A stretch of DNA of 64,000 nt from the NCBI RefSeq assembly GCF_002575655.3, contig NC_053037.3, forward strand, positions 144,595,207 through 144,659,206, written 5' to 3'. Positions 1 through 11,383 of this stretch are shown in pieces. Position 1 is the first letter of the stretch; every line of letters starts with the position of its first letter. The notes under the pieces are model-generated. The model was not told where the DNA came from and made no database searches. It saw only the letters and a program-made list of their open reading frames with translations. The stretch is from Aegilops tauschii subsp. strangulata. Its lineage: Eukaryota > Streptophyta > Magnoliopsida > Poales > Poaceae. Position numbers and translations under genes: made by a program.

Positions 1-8
1 CTACCAAC

Positions 9-782
9 TCAGACGTCTCCATAGTAATCTTCATAGAGATTACCACCATGTCCTGGGAGCTGAACATGATCATCTAGAAACAGTCGGTCCTGTGGAGCTT
101 GCGGTCCATAAGGAATCAGATGTGGCCTTGGTCCAATAAACGTTGGCAGACGGGGTCCACGGGGAGGGGTGATGCCTCCTACATCACGCCAGTCAATACA
201 ATCTGGCAGACCAGACCGCACGGGGTACAAGTCCCTCATGTCCATATACCCAGCCTGCATGGCAGGTGCAAACCGTGTCAGAGTGGCCCAGTGATCAGAA
301 CGAGCGTTGAAGAGCTCCATTCGCAAGGCACGATTCTCACGGTCCTTGTCCTCAAGCATCTCGGTGGTGGTGCGGAGTAGTGAATCCTCATGGGTAGAGT
401 CACAGTAAATAGCCTGATAGTACCCTTGTGCCCCAGGGAGTGATGCTGGCATATAGCGGAAATCAGTGTTCCGAAGCAAGGCAGTTCTGGCTCGTATGAT
501 AGTCATCATCGAGTAAGCTGCGTCCTGCACGGACATCTCGATGGTAACCCCAAGTCCATAAGAGCAATGGAGGGGTTCAGTAGCTCCAGGATAGGAAGGG
601 TATATCCTGACCGTGCAAAGGTATTGGCTCTGATTAAAGTCTCGAAACTGCTCCTCGACGGTATACTTAGGATACCATCAATAGACTCTCTCGATCATCA
701 CTCGGACCAGCATGGCCGTGTGACCAGGTACATCGAGGCACCGAGTCAGACGAACCACTTGATTCTGGGAATGGGTGGCCAT
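9..782 (-). pseudogene. Retrotransposon-borne ORF of unknown function, one internal stop
   Basis: From an ATG at 782 the minus strand is open for 257 codons to a TGA at 9-11, except for a single in-frame TGA at 678-680. The N-terminus begins MATHSQNQVV; the part after the stop continues in the same frame through MSVQDAAYSMM and ends EDYYGDV. It is the first ORF after the primer binding site, where gag would be expected, but I see no CCHC zinc knuckle, protease or other recognisable motif. Frame continuity on both sides of the stop shows that the shorter 175-residue frame beginning at 536 is only its C-terminal part. It resembles a multi-copy Triticeae retroelement ORF that I recall, but this is unverified. 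Function unknown. Confidence 0.55.
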
Positions 783-1206
783 CTGAAAGCACGAAGTAAT
801 GCAAAGGCATTAGAATTTTCTAGGAGAAATCGGACAGCATAACGGCTGTAAATGCTTAGAAAAAGATTTGAGACATTCACAACAGTTTGCATAGACACTC
901 AACAACATCATATCAAGGTTCTGGTTCAACTGATGACATACTAAAAGTAGTAGAAACTAAACTGGGTTTGGAACCAACAATCCTATAAGAGTCTACGGAT
1001 TAGTAACACGTGAACCTGATAGAGAGAAGAGAGCCTAGTCCTTAACCCACATAGAATGAGAAGAGAATGACTCAGATTAGAGGGCATAAGGTAAAGGAGT
1101 AAAAGAGCCTTACGTTCCCTCCCACAATCAATTCCCCTACATATAATTAAAGCATTTCTAGACTCGACATCGACCAGTTTGGCTTGACGAACCTACAGGC
1201 AGTCCG

Positions 1207-1218
1207 GCTCTGATGCCA
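1207..1218 (-). promoter_or_regulatory. Primer binding site (initiator tRNA-Met type)
   Basis: The minus strand reads TGGCATCAGAGC, one mismatch from TGGTATCAGAGC, the complement of the initiator tRNA-Met 3' end. It lies four bases inside the LTR edge at 1223. This fixes both the LTR boundary and the minus orientation of the element. Confidence 0.7.
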
Positions 1219-1222
1219 ACGC

Positions 1223-4200
1223 TGTCAGGACCCCGATTCTAAGTCACACCGATCTAGCCTGTGACACCTCATATCACTTTGCGGCCTCACGCACGGTATT
1301 CCCACGGGTGTCACCTTACCATGGCCTGGGACCGTTTGCGCCTTTTGGCTCACGTATATGATAGTGTCGCTAGCATCCATATGACAGAGAACCAGAGCCA
1401 ACATGGCTAGTCGTGAACCCAAAGCGGCACTAACTTATGGGGACAGGCATACATGAATCAACATCGAGCATGTCGGTCAGCAGCGTGTGAATCCGGGCTG
1501 CAGCACTGGGCTAACAGGACTCCGGGAACCCGGGCTGTAGCAGGCTAGGCAGGACTCCGGATGTCACCGCGTGACATTTCCCCGAAGGGACAGACACAGG
1601 AACGAAGTGAAACACATGCCGACCAGTCAAGTGTTCCAGAGCAGTAGTGCTGGGCTAGCAGGACTCCGGTGAACCGGGCTGTAGCGGACTACTATGGCTC
1701 ATGGAAGCACTAGACTACATTTCCCCATAAGAGAGGCTGCCAAGGATAAACAACTAGATTGTCGGATGCCACACATACCAAGCATTTCAATCATACACAC
1801 AATATGCTTGATATGTGTAAATACAACATGGCATCACAACAAAACTCTACAACTCAAGTACTTTATTTAAAGGCTTCGGAGAGCCATACATAACATGTTC
1901 ATACAGATAGGGGTCACATGACCCAACACTCAAGTCATACAAACATACAAGCACATGCGGAAGCAAACTTGTCTAAGTACAGACAACTAGAAAGAAAGAA
2001 GGCTTGATGAAGCCTGTCTATCTACATAGGGCCCTTCACAAGCTCAGACCAGCACCTGGGTGGCAAGTCACTCATTAACGTCGAGATCTACATAGAACCC
2101 ATCGGAGGGGGCGGTGTTGTTGTCTGAAAACAGTAATTAGAGCAACATGAGTACAAAGGTACTCAGCAAGTCTTACAACAGATCCTACTATACATGCACA
2201 TTCTCAAGAAGGTGGTGGAGTTATTGCAGCAAGCCAGCTTTGACTCTTGGCTAAGCTATCCTATGAGACACCACTTGTAAAATAGTTTTCGCACACGAGT
2301 CCACTAATCACCATCACAATACTCCACCGTGGATCCTCCCTCGTCATCCTACGAGAGGGCCATCCGCGGTACTCACACTTATCTTGAGTCTTTTAGTAGT
2401 AACCATTAACTTGTCTATGAACTGCATAAGCGACCAAGTTGTCCTTTACCGCGGATGCGGCTATTCGAATAGTTTTATACCCTGCAGGGGTGTACTTCTT
2501 CACACACGCTTTCACCACTTATCGCCGCTTACACGACATTTACTTGGCAACCTTCAAGCGGAAGCCCATCGAGGGTGTCGGCCACGACCTGACTAAACAC
2601 ACGAGTCCCTAGTCCAGGTTTATCGCCTATTCGGGTTCCATCCGCAAGGAAATCTGGCCGGGGTGTCCTCAACGGCCCCAAACAATGTGTGCAGGATTCC
2701 CGAGACACCAAACAGGCAACTCGGTACACCATGCCACGAGCCTACCGCATCACAGCCCACCCCTAAGGTCAGCGCTGCGCACGGCCTCCAGCATACTACA
2801 AACACCAGAAACTACTTGCAACTCCTGGACAGAGGACAAGAGTGGTTAATAAGTCGAGAGGGTCCATTGGTTTCGGGCCCAACGCGTGGTAGTAGCTGAT
2901 CTTAAATCACACATACAGATCTTAGTTCTTAAGGACAACCTCAATGAAACAACCCACCATGTACTCCTACCTGGCCTCTCATCGATACCTTTACCAAATC
3001 ATATTCAACACTTCACTCTCATTACCGACACAACCATTCACTCTAGTTCATCACCCCGATGAGCCAGACCTGACATGACTCTAAGCATAGCATGGTAGGA
3101 AACACAAACATGGCTCAATCAACTCCTACACATGCTAGTGGGTTTCATCTAGTTACTGTGGCAATGACATGTCATGTAGAGGAAGTGGGTTCAACTACCG
3201 CAACACACAGCAGTTTGAAACGCGTTGTCTTAATGCAGTAAACGAGAGCAGAAGCGAGAAGATGGGTTTGTATCGAAATGATCAATGGGGCTGCTTGCCT
3301 GACAGAGTGGTAGTGGGATACTGCCCTTCAGTTGGATATTCGTGAATATCCTCGGAGGCAGAACCTACGACGAAGAACACATCGAAACACAATCATCACA
3401 AGGCAATATACAACAATATGATGCATGCAATGACATGGCAAAATGAGTGTGTTTGGGCTAATGCAACTTAGAACAGATTAGTTGAGTTCATTAGAATCAA
3501 GGATTCAAATGCTAACCCAAAGTAAGAGGTGATATAAGTGCATTAATTGTTTCATCTGAACACCAAGGTTAAAGTGTTCTGACATGCATGAAACCAGTAC
3601 AGATGGAAAGATTGAATTTTTCTGATCAATTTTCATATATAAATCTTTGCATTTGGAGTTACAGATTAATTTCTATGATTTTTCGATGGTTGTAGTATTT
3701 TCTGGAGTTTCCTGTATAAAAATAAATCCAGAAAATACTTATTGCATCAGCAGTGCGTCATGGTGACGTCAGCGGTCAACAGAGACGGTCCAGGTCAACC
3801 ATGACCTGTGGGTCCCGTCTGTCAGTGGTTAGTTAAACTAACTAAATTTAGTTAGCGCTAAACCTGGGTTAATTAGCAAGGCGGGCCCCACTTGTCATAG
3901 ACCTAGAGGGTCAAACTGGGCCCACCCGGTCAACGGTCAGCGGGGTCAACTCGCCGGCGTTTAGCCGCCGGCGAGGCCAGACGCGGCAGGGCGATGCAGG
4001 TTTCGTGCTCCGGCGACCAAAACGACGGCGGAGCACGTCTACGCGATGCGGGGTGTGAGCCGCGTCGAGTGGTGGTTGTGGTTGGGCTCGGGGTCGCCGG
4101 AAACGACGCCGGCGATGAGCTGTGCGGCTGCCGGAGTTCGGGCGAAGTCGAACCCATCGCTAGGGGGCACGGCAAGGGGCGTGCGGTGGTGCTACGGGCT

Positions 4201-5289
4201 CCTTGCGAAGCGGTGAGTGTAGTGGACGTGGTGGTGTGGCCGTTGGGTGGCCGGAGCATCGTCGGCGACAAGCTTGGCGGCGGCGCGTGCGGTGAAGCTT
4301 TGTGCGGTTGCTATGGTGCTCGAGAGAGAGAACGGGAAGGATGGAGAGGTGGCTGAGCTCATAGCGATCACGTCGGCGCAGTCGGCGAGGTCGGGGACGA
4401 GCTGGTGCGGCGGTGACGGCGAAGGGGATCTCCAGCTGTGGCGGAGTCAGGCGAGGTCGTTGCAGTGGCTTCGGGGCAAGCGAGCGCTCGGGTCTCGGCC
4501 TGCTCGACGGAGAGGAGGGCGGCGGAGCTTATGGACACGGTGGCACGGCACGGGGACAACGGTGGACGCGTCTACGTCGGTGGTGCGGTTGCGGCAGCGT
4601 CGGCCATGGTCACGAGAGGGCGAGGGAGAGAGGCAGGGGAGAATGGATGTGTCCAGGCGGTCGGGGCGACGACGTGGGGCTCGCCCAGGTGTCCACGGGC
4701 GCAGGCGGCAAGCAGGTGGCGCCGTGGCGAGCTCGCGCACACCGGCGTCACCTCCCTGCCTGCCTGGCGGGGAAGAAGCAGCTGGCTGGCACGGGCCAAC
4801 ACAGTGCTGGGCCGCCAGGTGGGCTGGGTGGTGGGTTGCGGCCAGGTAAGTATGTTTTTTTATTTTCTATTTTCTTTTATTTCTACAAGTTTGTGGCATT
4901 TCTAAAAATACTTAGGCATCTTCAAAAATCACCAAACTGCACATGCTCACTGTATGGAACATATCCAACATGGAACATTTCAGTTTGGAATTATTTGGAC
5001 ATTTAAAATATTTACTAGCATTTAAATGCCCAAATGCAAGTTACATATGATTTAATTCAATGATCTTGTGATGACCTAGAAAATTGTGAACCCATTTTGT
5101 CAGAGGTTCTAACCCAAGACAAAAAGGGTGGACTTTTTAGAAGGGCATTTCAGGTTCATTGAAAATGATTTTAGTAAACCCTAGTTGTTTTTAGGGGGGT
5201 TGCTGGGGGTTCTGTCATCCCCATTTCAAGTTTCTGGAAAAGTAAACATGATGCAACACTCTAATGCATGAACTAGCTAGGATGTGACA
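1223..5289 (-). repeat. 4.07-kb LTR with internal GC-rich island
   Basis: On the minus strand the repeat starts TGTCACATCC at 5289 and ends GGTCCTGACA at 1223, giving canonical TG...CA ends. It contains no credible gene. A strongly GC-rich block occupies about 3930-4850, roughly 0.45-1.35 kb from the LTR start; the several overlapping open frames in it, on both strands, are by-products of GC richness. The block 1430-1730 has repeated gggctgtagc/ggactccgg phrases. The rest (1730-3900) is AT-richer and featureless to me. Confidence 0.7.
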
Positions 5290-5962
5290 GTTTGAGGCCG
5301 ATGCGGAGGTGATGTTTGGCGATTGTAGGGGCCGATGTTGGCTTAACGGTCGTGCATGCGCCCATGGAAAAACGGGCGAGCAGGAGGACCTGTCCTGTAG
5401 TTAGGTTCCTTCCAGAAGTGATATCATCGTTGATGATAAGGTGAGCCATCGATCCTTATATCGACAACACAATGGAACTCACAATGAAAGCACCAATGTC
5501 CACCGTCTGATCTCGGGTAGGGGGTCCCGAACTATGTGTCTGAGGATCGAGGGTAACAAGGGACAAGTGGGACACAATGTTTACCCAGGTTCAAGCCCTC
5601 TTAATGGAGGTAAACCGTACGTCCTACTTGATTGTATTTGATGAGTATAGGGGTTACAAGAGTTGATCTATATCGAGATTGTAATGGCTAAACCCTAGCA
5701 GTCTAGCCAATGAGAATTCTGATAGCCTCTACGGACTAAACCCTTTGGTTTATATACACACCGGAGGGGCCTAGGGTTGAATAGGGTCGGTTTGTGGGGG
5801 AAGGAAACAACATATCCGGACACCAATCTTGTCGTCCACGGATACAGGAGTCCTACACGGACACGGGGGAAAAGTCTTCTACTTGTATCTTCATGGCCCA
5901 TCAGTCCGGCCCATATCAAATAGCCTGGACACCCGAGGACCCCCTAGTCCAGGACTCCCTCA
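5290..5962 (-). repeat. LTR (5497-5962) plus internal leader of a second minus-strand retrotransposon
   Basis: On the minus strand an LTR of 466 bases starts TGAGGGAGTCCTGG at 5962 and ends GGTGGACA at 5497. It is followed by TTGGTGCTTTCATTG, which I recall as the start of the internal region in a common wheat LTR family. A TATA-like TATATAAACC lies on the minus strand near 5749-5758. Bases 5290-5496 are the start of the internal region, cut off at 5290 by the element with the 4-kb LTR. The LTR's right edge abuts gag sequence of opposite orientation, so this element inserted into an older Gypsy gag. Family not named. Confidence 0.6.
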
Positions 5963-6629
5963 GTTGTGACCACCCGGAGTCATCCAAGGGCAACCGCCCG
6001 TTCTGCGTCTTCCACAATGTGCACAACCACAAGACCAATGATTGCCAAGAGCTTAGGGCCATCCGCGACGGGCGCATTGGTCGCTGCCTGGAGCGCAATG
6101 GCAGAGGCTACGACCGTGGAGGAGGCCGAGGCAGAGGATACTGGGACAACCGAGACCCCCGCCAGGACTGGCGTGACCAGCCTCGCGAGGGCCCCTCGAG
6201 AGATCAGCCGCACGTGGACCGTCCTCAGGGAAACGCTGGCCTTCCTCCGCTGCCGCCACCACTGGGACAACCGAGACCCCTGCCAGGACTGGCGTGACCA
6301 GCCTCGCGAGGGCCCCTCGAGAGATCAGCCACACGTGGACCGTCCTCAGGGAAACGCTGGCCTTCCTCCGCTGCCGCCACCGCCAAGAAGGAATGACAAA
6401 CACCACCAGGAAAAGGGGGCTGGGGGCTTCTAAGAGCCTCATGCCATTGCTTGCATCCTGGGCGGCTCTCAGGCCCCAGCCTCCCATCGCATCTTCAAGC
6501 AGTTAGCTCGCGAGGTGAACGCGGCCCTCCCCAAGCTCGAGGCGACACGTCCGCTCAGGTGGTCCAAGTACACCATCACCTTCGACTCTTCTAACCAGCT
6601 CAAGTGCGCAGCCACTGTCGGCGCCCTCC
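5963..6629 (+). pseudogene. Gypsy gag fragment (nucleocapsid to pre-protease), broken
   Basis: The translation shows a retroviral-type nucleocapsid knuckle, CVFHNVHNHKTNDC (C-x2-H-x4-H-x4-C), at about 6000-6045. An Arg/Gly-rich stretch (about 6100-6140) and then ILGGSQAPASHRIFKQLARE (from about 6458) follow, a pattern seen just upstream of protease in Triticeae Gypsy elements. It is truncated on the left by the LTR ending at 5962 and on the right by LTR-C at 6630. It is further broken by a 121-bp tandem duplication that shifts frame and by a TAA at 6431-6433. It would have packaged element RNA; it is now a relic. Confidence 0.7.
6140..6381 (+). repeat. 121-bp tandem duplication inside gag
   Basis: The segment 6140-6260 is repeated at 6261-6381 with only a few substitutions (for example cccccgcc versus cccctgcc, and gccgcac versus gccacac). 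The period of 121 is one more than a multiple of three, so the second copy is read in the next frame. Confidence 0.85.
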
Positions 6630-6644
6630 TGATGCGGCTTGAAG
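6630..6644 (-). repeat. LTR-C, first 15 bases (left of the CACTA)
   Basis: TGATGCGGCTTGAAG matches 13 of 15 bases of the LTR edge TGATGTCGCTTGAAG seen intact at 56708 and 61514. Gag homology stops here, and the CACTA begins right after the AAG. The LTR resumes as AAGCTACGTCGG at 56514, directly after the CACTA's right end. Confidence 0.7.
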
Positions 6645-6657
6645 CACTACAAAAAAA
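6645..6657 (+). repeat. CACTA left terminal inverted repeat
   Basis: CACTACAAAAAAA is identical, as reverse complement, to 56501-56513. The upstream target copy AAG is at 6642-6644. Transposase would cut here. Confidence 0.85.
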
Positions 6658-6795
6658 ATACACTTCCGTGATGATACGTGTTTGTCACAGTAGGTCGCGT
6701 TTTTTGTCATGCATGTACATCCATGACAATTTTATGACAGAATCAAGATAGTCATACTTGTGCTGTCGTAGAAGTGTTCCATGACATTACCAAAA

Positions 6796-6831
6796 TTATC
6801 ATCACGGAAGTGTCCACTTCCATGATGATAA
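6796..6831. repeat. 36-bp near-perfect palindrome in the CACTA left end
   Basis: TTATCATCACGGAAGTG is followed by CACTTCCATGATGATAA after a two-base spacer; the arms differ at one position. Related tcatcacggaagtg and cttccgtgatgat motifs also occur at 6663-6678, so the region carries inverted copies of a subterminal motif. Confidence 0.7.
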
Positions 6832-7140
6832 ATCGCGCGTCACAGAAGTGCTTTTCGTCAAGGGTGACCGACACGTGGCATCCACCGTAACGGAACGCTG
6901 TTAAGCTATCGGGTCCAGTTTTGGATCCGATAACCCGCTAACAGCCCCGACCAATGGGGATTTTCCACGTGTAAAATCATCATTGGCTGGAGGAAACACG
7001 TGGTGGCTCACCGTTGGGACAGATGTCATCCACTCATTAGACCGAAGGCGCCTATGATATGTCGACACGTGGCACGGCTGAATAGAAGCACATTCCTGTG
7101 AAAAGGCCGGCCTGTTTGACTTGGTCAAAAGGTGGCAGGC

Positions 7141-7825
7141 TGGCCCACGGAAAGCCTGTTAACGGCATGTTCGCATATAGCCCATTTACAGTCCGCTAAC
7201 CCAGGGCCCGTTATGACCTATCCGAATTAGGCCCAGTAGCGTCATCTAGGCCGTCCAATATGATTCCAGCCCATTTTAAGTTCCGGCCCATGTATGGCCC
7301 ATGACGTCTTTCGGCCCATATGAGGCCCTTTGTAACTCTTGGCCCAATAACGGCCCGTGGTGAAACTGGCCCGTAATGAATAGTGTATCACTTTATACCC
7401 ATTAACGGCCCATTAATTCATTGGGCCATTTGCAACCCATGTTATCTTTCGGCCTTCTTAGGGCACATTTATTGTTGGGCTCATTTCCAGCATTCGGTTA
7501 CTTACGGCCTGTTACTGCCATTTTCTGCTTGTGGGCCAAATTCAGCCCGTGGTTACAGTCGGCCCGTTTGTGGCCCGTTAATACGTTGGGCCGTTTTCAT
7601 AGCGTCATCAAATACGGCCTATTAATGACGGCCCGTTATGGTCGGCCCATGAACGGACTACTCCAACTCTAGCCCGTTTACAGCCATCACGCGGTCTGTT
7701 TTTGGCCCATGTTTGGCCAATCGATCATATGACCCGTATAAGGCCCATTGGTGATACGGCCCGTAGAAGGCCCATTGTTTCTACGGACCGTAGAAGGCCC
7801 ATTGTTTGTACGGCCCGTAGGAGGC
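7141..7825. promoter_or_regulatory. CACTA left subterminal GGCCC array
   Basis: I count about 24 GGCCC or GGGCC pentamers in roughly 690 bases, most as GGCCCA or GGCCCG and many spaced 10-20 bases apart. Dense short repeats near the ends of CACTA elements are the known binding sites of the TNPA-type accessory protein in En/Spm. I infer the same role here. TGGGCC/GGCCCA also matches the plant site II promoter motif recognised by TCP factors. No gene lies in this stretch. Confidence 0.6.
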
Positions 7826-8243
7826 TCAGTGTCACTACAGTAAATATGTAGCCCATGGTTATTGTGGCCTAGTTTTAAAAAATAGGTTATTGCGGCCACT
7901 AGCAAACCGCGGAAAAAGAACTGCACTGACTACAAGCAAACAAATAAACAAGACAACAAGGAAATAAATAAGCAGCAAACTTACGCTAGGCTATCATGAC
8001 TATTACACATATTACATCCACTAGGCATCAAAGTTCGCCACCAGTGCAAATAAACGCGCCGACAAAAGAATATACAAAACTGAGAGCACTTCAGAAGGCA
8101 CTAGGCCTGGCCAGGTCGGGCCCCCCAAATAGCCGAACAAGCTGATTAGACCTCACTTGTGTCAATGATAGATGCATCACCCGTAGCTGTATGGCATGAT
8201 GGTGCGCAAGGCAGTCCTCTGACATCTTCATTACATCTTTGAC

Positions 8244-9595
8244 TTAAAGTCGGAGCTGAGCTGAAGCAAGCCTTTCCACCTTAAGTTGAGACTGAAGAAG
8301 TCGAACTGATTGAGGCAGCGACTGCATAGAGGTTGTCTCACACCTGCTGGTGAGTAGCTTCAACTCACGGTCTTCATCAAGACAGGACCTTGGGGTCATC
8401 TTGCTGTCCTCAAGATGGTTTGGCTCACTATCTTCCCTAAAGTTCTGCCTGGCATAAGAGATACGACTCTGAAAGAGAAACAAGGAGACACGTAACATGT
8501 TTCACAATTATATAAGCAAATAAATGGATCTTTTCTGCATAAGGAACATGTTTTTACAACTACAATTTGAAACTGGTAGTTGTTGCAAACATCCAATCAG
8601 ATGTAAACAACAAAGCAAATAGCAGTGGAGGAAATGATGCCTATCCAAATCTATACTAGAACAAAGTTTGAAGGCTTGAGAAGGCTGAATTTACATTACA
8701 TGTTAACACGGGCTGGACAAAGCCCTTCTCCATGTTGATGGAAGGATAATTCAATAAATTCCCCAAAGAAAATTCTTTATAAGCGTTGCCATTATTCTAC
8801 ATTTTGCAAAGAGTAAATATAGATCAAATAATATTGGAAGAAACAGAGGACAATGAAGCTCAGGTGCAGACTGATGATACATAATCAAATAGCAATTAAT
8901 TAAGTACAGCGTTACAAGGCAAAAGGGAGAGAGGTACTGACAAGAGCAATGCAAAGCCCAGTATTGTTGTGAGATCGTATGATCCTTTGAGCAAGGAGAT
9001 TCATCTGAAATTAGTTTTCATACAAGAGAGAACGTAAGGCACATGCAGAAATTTAGGAGTTCAAATTTTCAATTGATACCATAGACAGTACCTGATGCTG
9101 GGCTCCCAGCAGTTCTAATAGGGGTTTGGCCACTAGAGTAGGGGTAAAGTGTGGTACAGTTGGGCCTGTGTTTTTTGTGGCTGCTGATCTATCTGATTTA
9201 ACAGGTATCACTACCTTTTCAAAATACCTAGTTTGTACTCCTTGAGAATGTGCACCCACCTTCTTCCTTTTGGACATCTGTTACGAAAGAACAATATTTG
9301 ACTGGAAAAACATAGTATGACAACACATGGAATAGGTACAGAAAATGGATAGGTATGGCATATACTCATATATGATGCTTAAACTAAGCAGATGGTGTAA
9401 CAAAGTAGAAGTAATGCAAGAGGTCAGATGCAAAATATGTGCGACCAATACAACCTTGCCAAGTTAGAGCAAGCACCTTGATGGGTGAATAAGGTAGGCC
9501 ATCCTCCACCATGCCAATTTTGTTAGCCAGTGGATTGTTCCGCAATATTCCTCTCGTGTGCCCATTCTCATATTCATTTTGATAATGTTCAATAT
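8244..9595 (-). CDS. CACTA-encoded coiled-coil protein, at least three exons
   Basis: Three minus-strand exons join in phase with GT-AG introns: 9477-9595 (ending SPIK), 9092-9277 (MSKRKKVGAHSQ...), and 8244-8468 (SRISYARQNF... to the stop). Donors are CAAG|GTGCTT and TCAG|GTACTG; acceptors are AACAG|ATG and TTTCAG|AGTC. The last exon is rich in Leu, Gln and charged residues (VRLLQSQLKVERLASAQLRL) and probably forms a coiled coil. A further upstream exon is likely around 9620-9712 (RGLQGRSIGLESLLHYKHN), but its junction is unresolved. Position and structure suggest the accessory ORF (TNP1/TNPA-like) of a CACTA; I recognise no catalytic domain. Start codon not determined. Confidence 0.5.
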
Positions 9596-10052
9596 CTGAC
9601 ATGCATGAAAACATAAAACAAGTGAGATTATGTTTGTAATGCAGAAGTGATTCTAATCCAATACTGCGTCCCTGTAAACCCCTTTGTGCTATCTCTGCAA
9701 TTCTTTTAAGAGATGCCATGCATGCTGTAATTTGGTGTGTGCATTAATATAATGTGGCCTACTACTCAAGATATGAGAGCTCCAGAAGTGATGACACTTC
9801 GCAGATGACAGCTTTAACATATAGTAAAGAAGAACAAGTCGACCTGACCTGACAGATTCAAAATATACTAAGGGAGAACAAATCGACCTGACCAGTCGAC
9901 CGCAAGAGAAGAGGATCATCTTCAAGAAGATCAGAAGAGCAAGCAGATTGAAGATATTACAAGTCTTTCAATATAATGTCGGTTGGCCACCCATGATGAA
10001 CCAGAGCGCATAGAGAAATACTATTCTTTCCGGTCTCTCCATATGTGGCTCA

Positions 10053-10830
10053 CATGCATTTTGAAACTAAAGTAGGAACATTTAGCTGACCAATTAAACA
10101 TCTCTCAGTTTTACTAATATCAGCATAATATCAGATATGAATTTGTACAACTAAGCTTGTTTAGCTCGATGGGTGGAGCAGTGCCATTACGACACGAACC
10201 ACGTAGGCTGATCGTGGTCATCATAAAATGGGGAAACCATAAGCATGATGAGTACAGTGTTGACCGTGGCAGTGGGATGGCAGATCTGAAGCTGCAAACC
10301 ACGCAAAGGGTAGTTAGCAACCGATGTTTGCTTTGAAATAACAACTAAGATTTGGTATGGACAAGAAAGTACAGTCAACAAGTGACAAACAAATGCAATT
10401 CTGCTGTCTCTCTATATGTCGCGACATGCATTTGGAAACTCAAGTGGGACCTTTAGCTAACCAATTAAATGTGTCTGTTAACTAATATCAGTATCATATC
10501 ACAATCATATTTGAACAACTAAGCTTTTGAATTTTGAGTGTTGTGTTGTTTAGCTTGAAGGGTGGAGTAATGCTAGTACGACAGAAAGCACCTACACAGA
10601 TCATATAGAGTAGATAAAAGGGGAAAACCCTAAGCATCAAGAGAAAAATCAGGAAAGTGGAACTAGCTGGACCAGTGGGTGGCGCACATGCTTTTCGAAA
10701 CGAATATAGGAACATTAGGTGACCAATTAAACATTCTCTGTTTTAGTGATATGAGCATCATATCAGATTCGTATTTCAACATGTAAGCCACTATGATTTG
10801 GTACGGACAAGAAAAGTAAAGTAAACAAAT
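10053..10830. repeat. Three degenerate tandem copies of a roughly 300-350-bp unit
   Basis: Shared phrases recur in order. The phrase gaccaattaaac(a)tct is near 10087, 10456 and 10718. Variants of atcagcataatatcaga are near 10120, 10485 and 10751. The phrase gggtggagcagtgc/gggtggagtaatgc is near 10170 and 10558, and gatttggtatggacaagaaa is near 10350 and 10793. No gene is apparent in this stretch; it may be intron or upstream sequence of the minus-strand gene. Confidence 0.5.
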
Positions 10831-11383
10831 TACGATCTATTTTCCGGGTGAGATCAATAACTTAAGGACATCTGGAAGAGTACCACCTCTCTTGCGACGC
10901 TGTGTAGGCCTCTGCTGATACTTGAGGGTGCTGCGGGTGCGATGGCTGTCGGCGGCGGGGAAGAAGACTTTAGACGACAGGCGGCCGGGTCGGGGGATAA
11001 ATCCTGTTGCCGTGGATGAGGCGGTCGTAGGAGCGGCAACGGCAAGGTGGACGACAGCGCCGATGAAGTGAGAGGACACGATGAAAGGATCCTGGTCCAG
11101 CGCCGTGGATGAGAGACGTCCATCTCTTGCAGTGGACGACGGGGTAGGGGTAGTGGCTCCGGCAAGGTGGAGGGTGGGATGGCGGACGGAGGAGGCTGGC
11201 CGTAGTGGGGAGGTTGTCGTGGCGCCGATGGTGTATGAATGGGGAAATGGAGGGGAGGGGGGTCTCAAACTTTGGGACGCGCTTCTCTGAAATGTGGGAA
11301 AGTTACAAACTTATCCCCCGTTAAAAATTTCGGACATCGCGTCGGTTGGGGATAGGACGGTAATCTCCCATCTCTCAAATATT
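10831..11383 (-). other. GC-rich stretch, possible 5' region of the minus-strand CACTA gene
   Basis: A minus-strand open frame of 143 codons (10837-11268) lies here with a Pro/Ser/Thr-rich, low-complexity translation ending RRKRGGTLPDVLKLLISPGK. The composition suggests GC-driven openness rather than a real exon, but the KRGGTLPDVLK tail could be coding. I found no clean splice donor that links it to the exons at 9595 and below. Confidence 0.25.

Larger units (their letters stand above)
1..5289 (-). mobile_element. LTR retrotransposon, 5' portion (minus orientation)
   Basis: Read on the minus strand, a long LTR (5289 down to 1223) is followed by a primer binding site (1207-1218), about 420 bases of leader and an open reading frame that runs toward the window start. 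The element therefore continues beyond position 1, and its polymerase region and second LTR are not visible. The LTR has TG...CA ends with short inverted repeats (TGTCA/TGACA). The element sits inside the internal region of another minus-strand element whose LTR is at 5497-5962. Superfamily is not proven because no polymerase is in the window; the LTR length suggests Gypsy. Confidence 0.75.

Noticed and set aside
3930..5006. Long overlapping open frames on both strands (up to 200 codons) and a caggtaagt donor-like site at about 4850
   Set aside because: They sit in a GC-rich island of an LTR, are low in complexity, overlap on both strands and show no domain.
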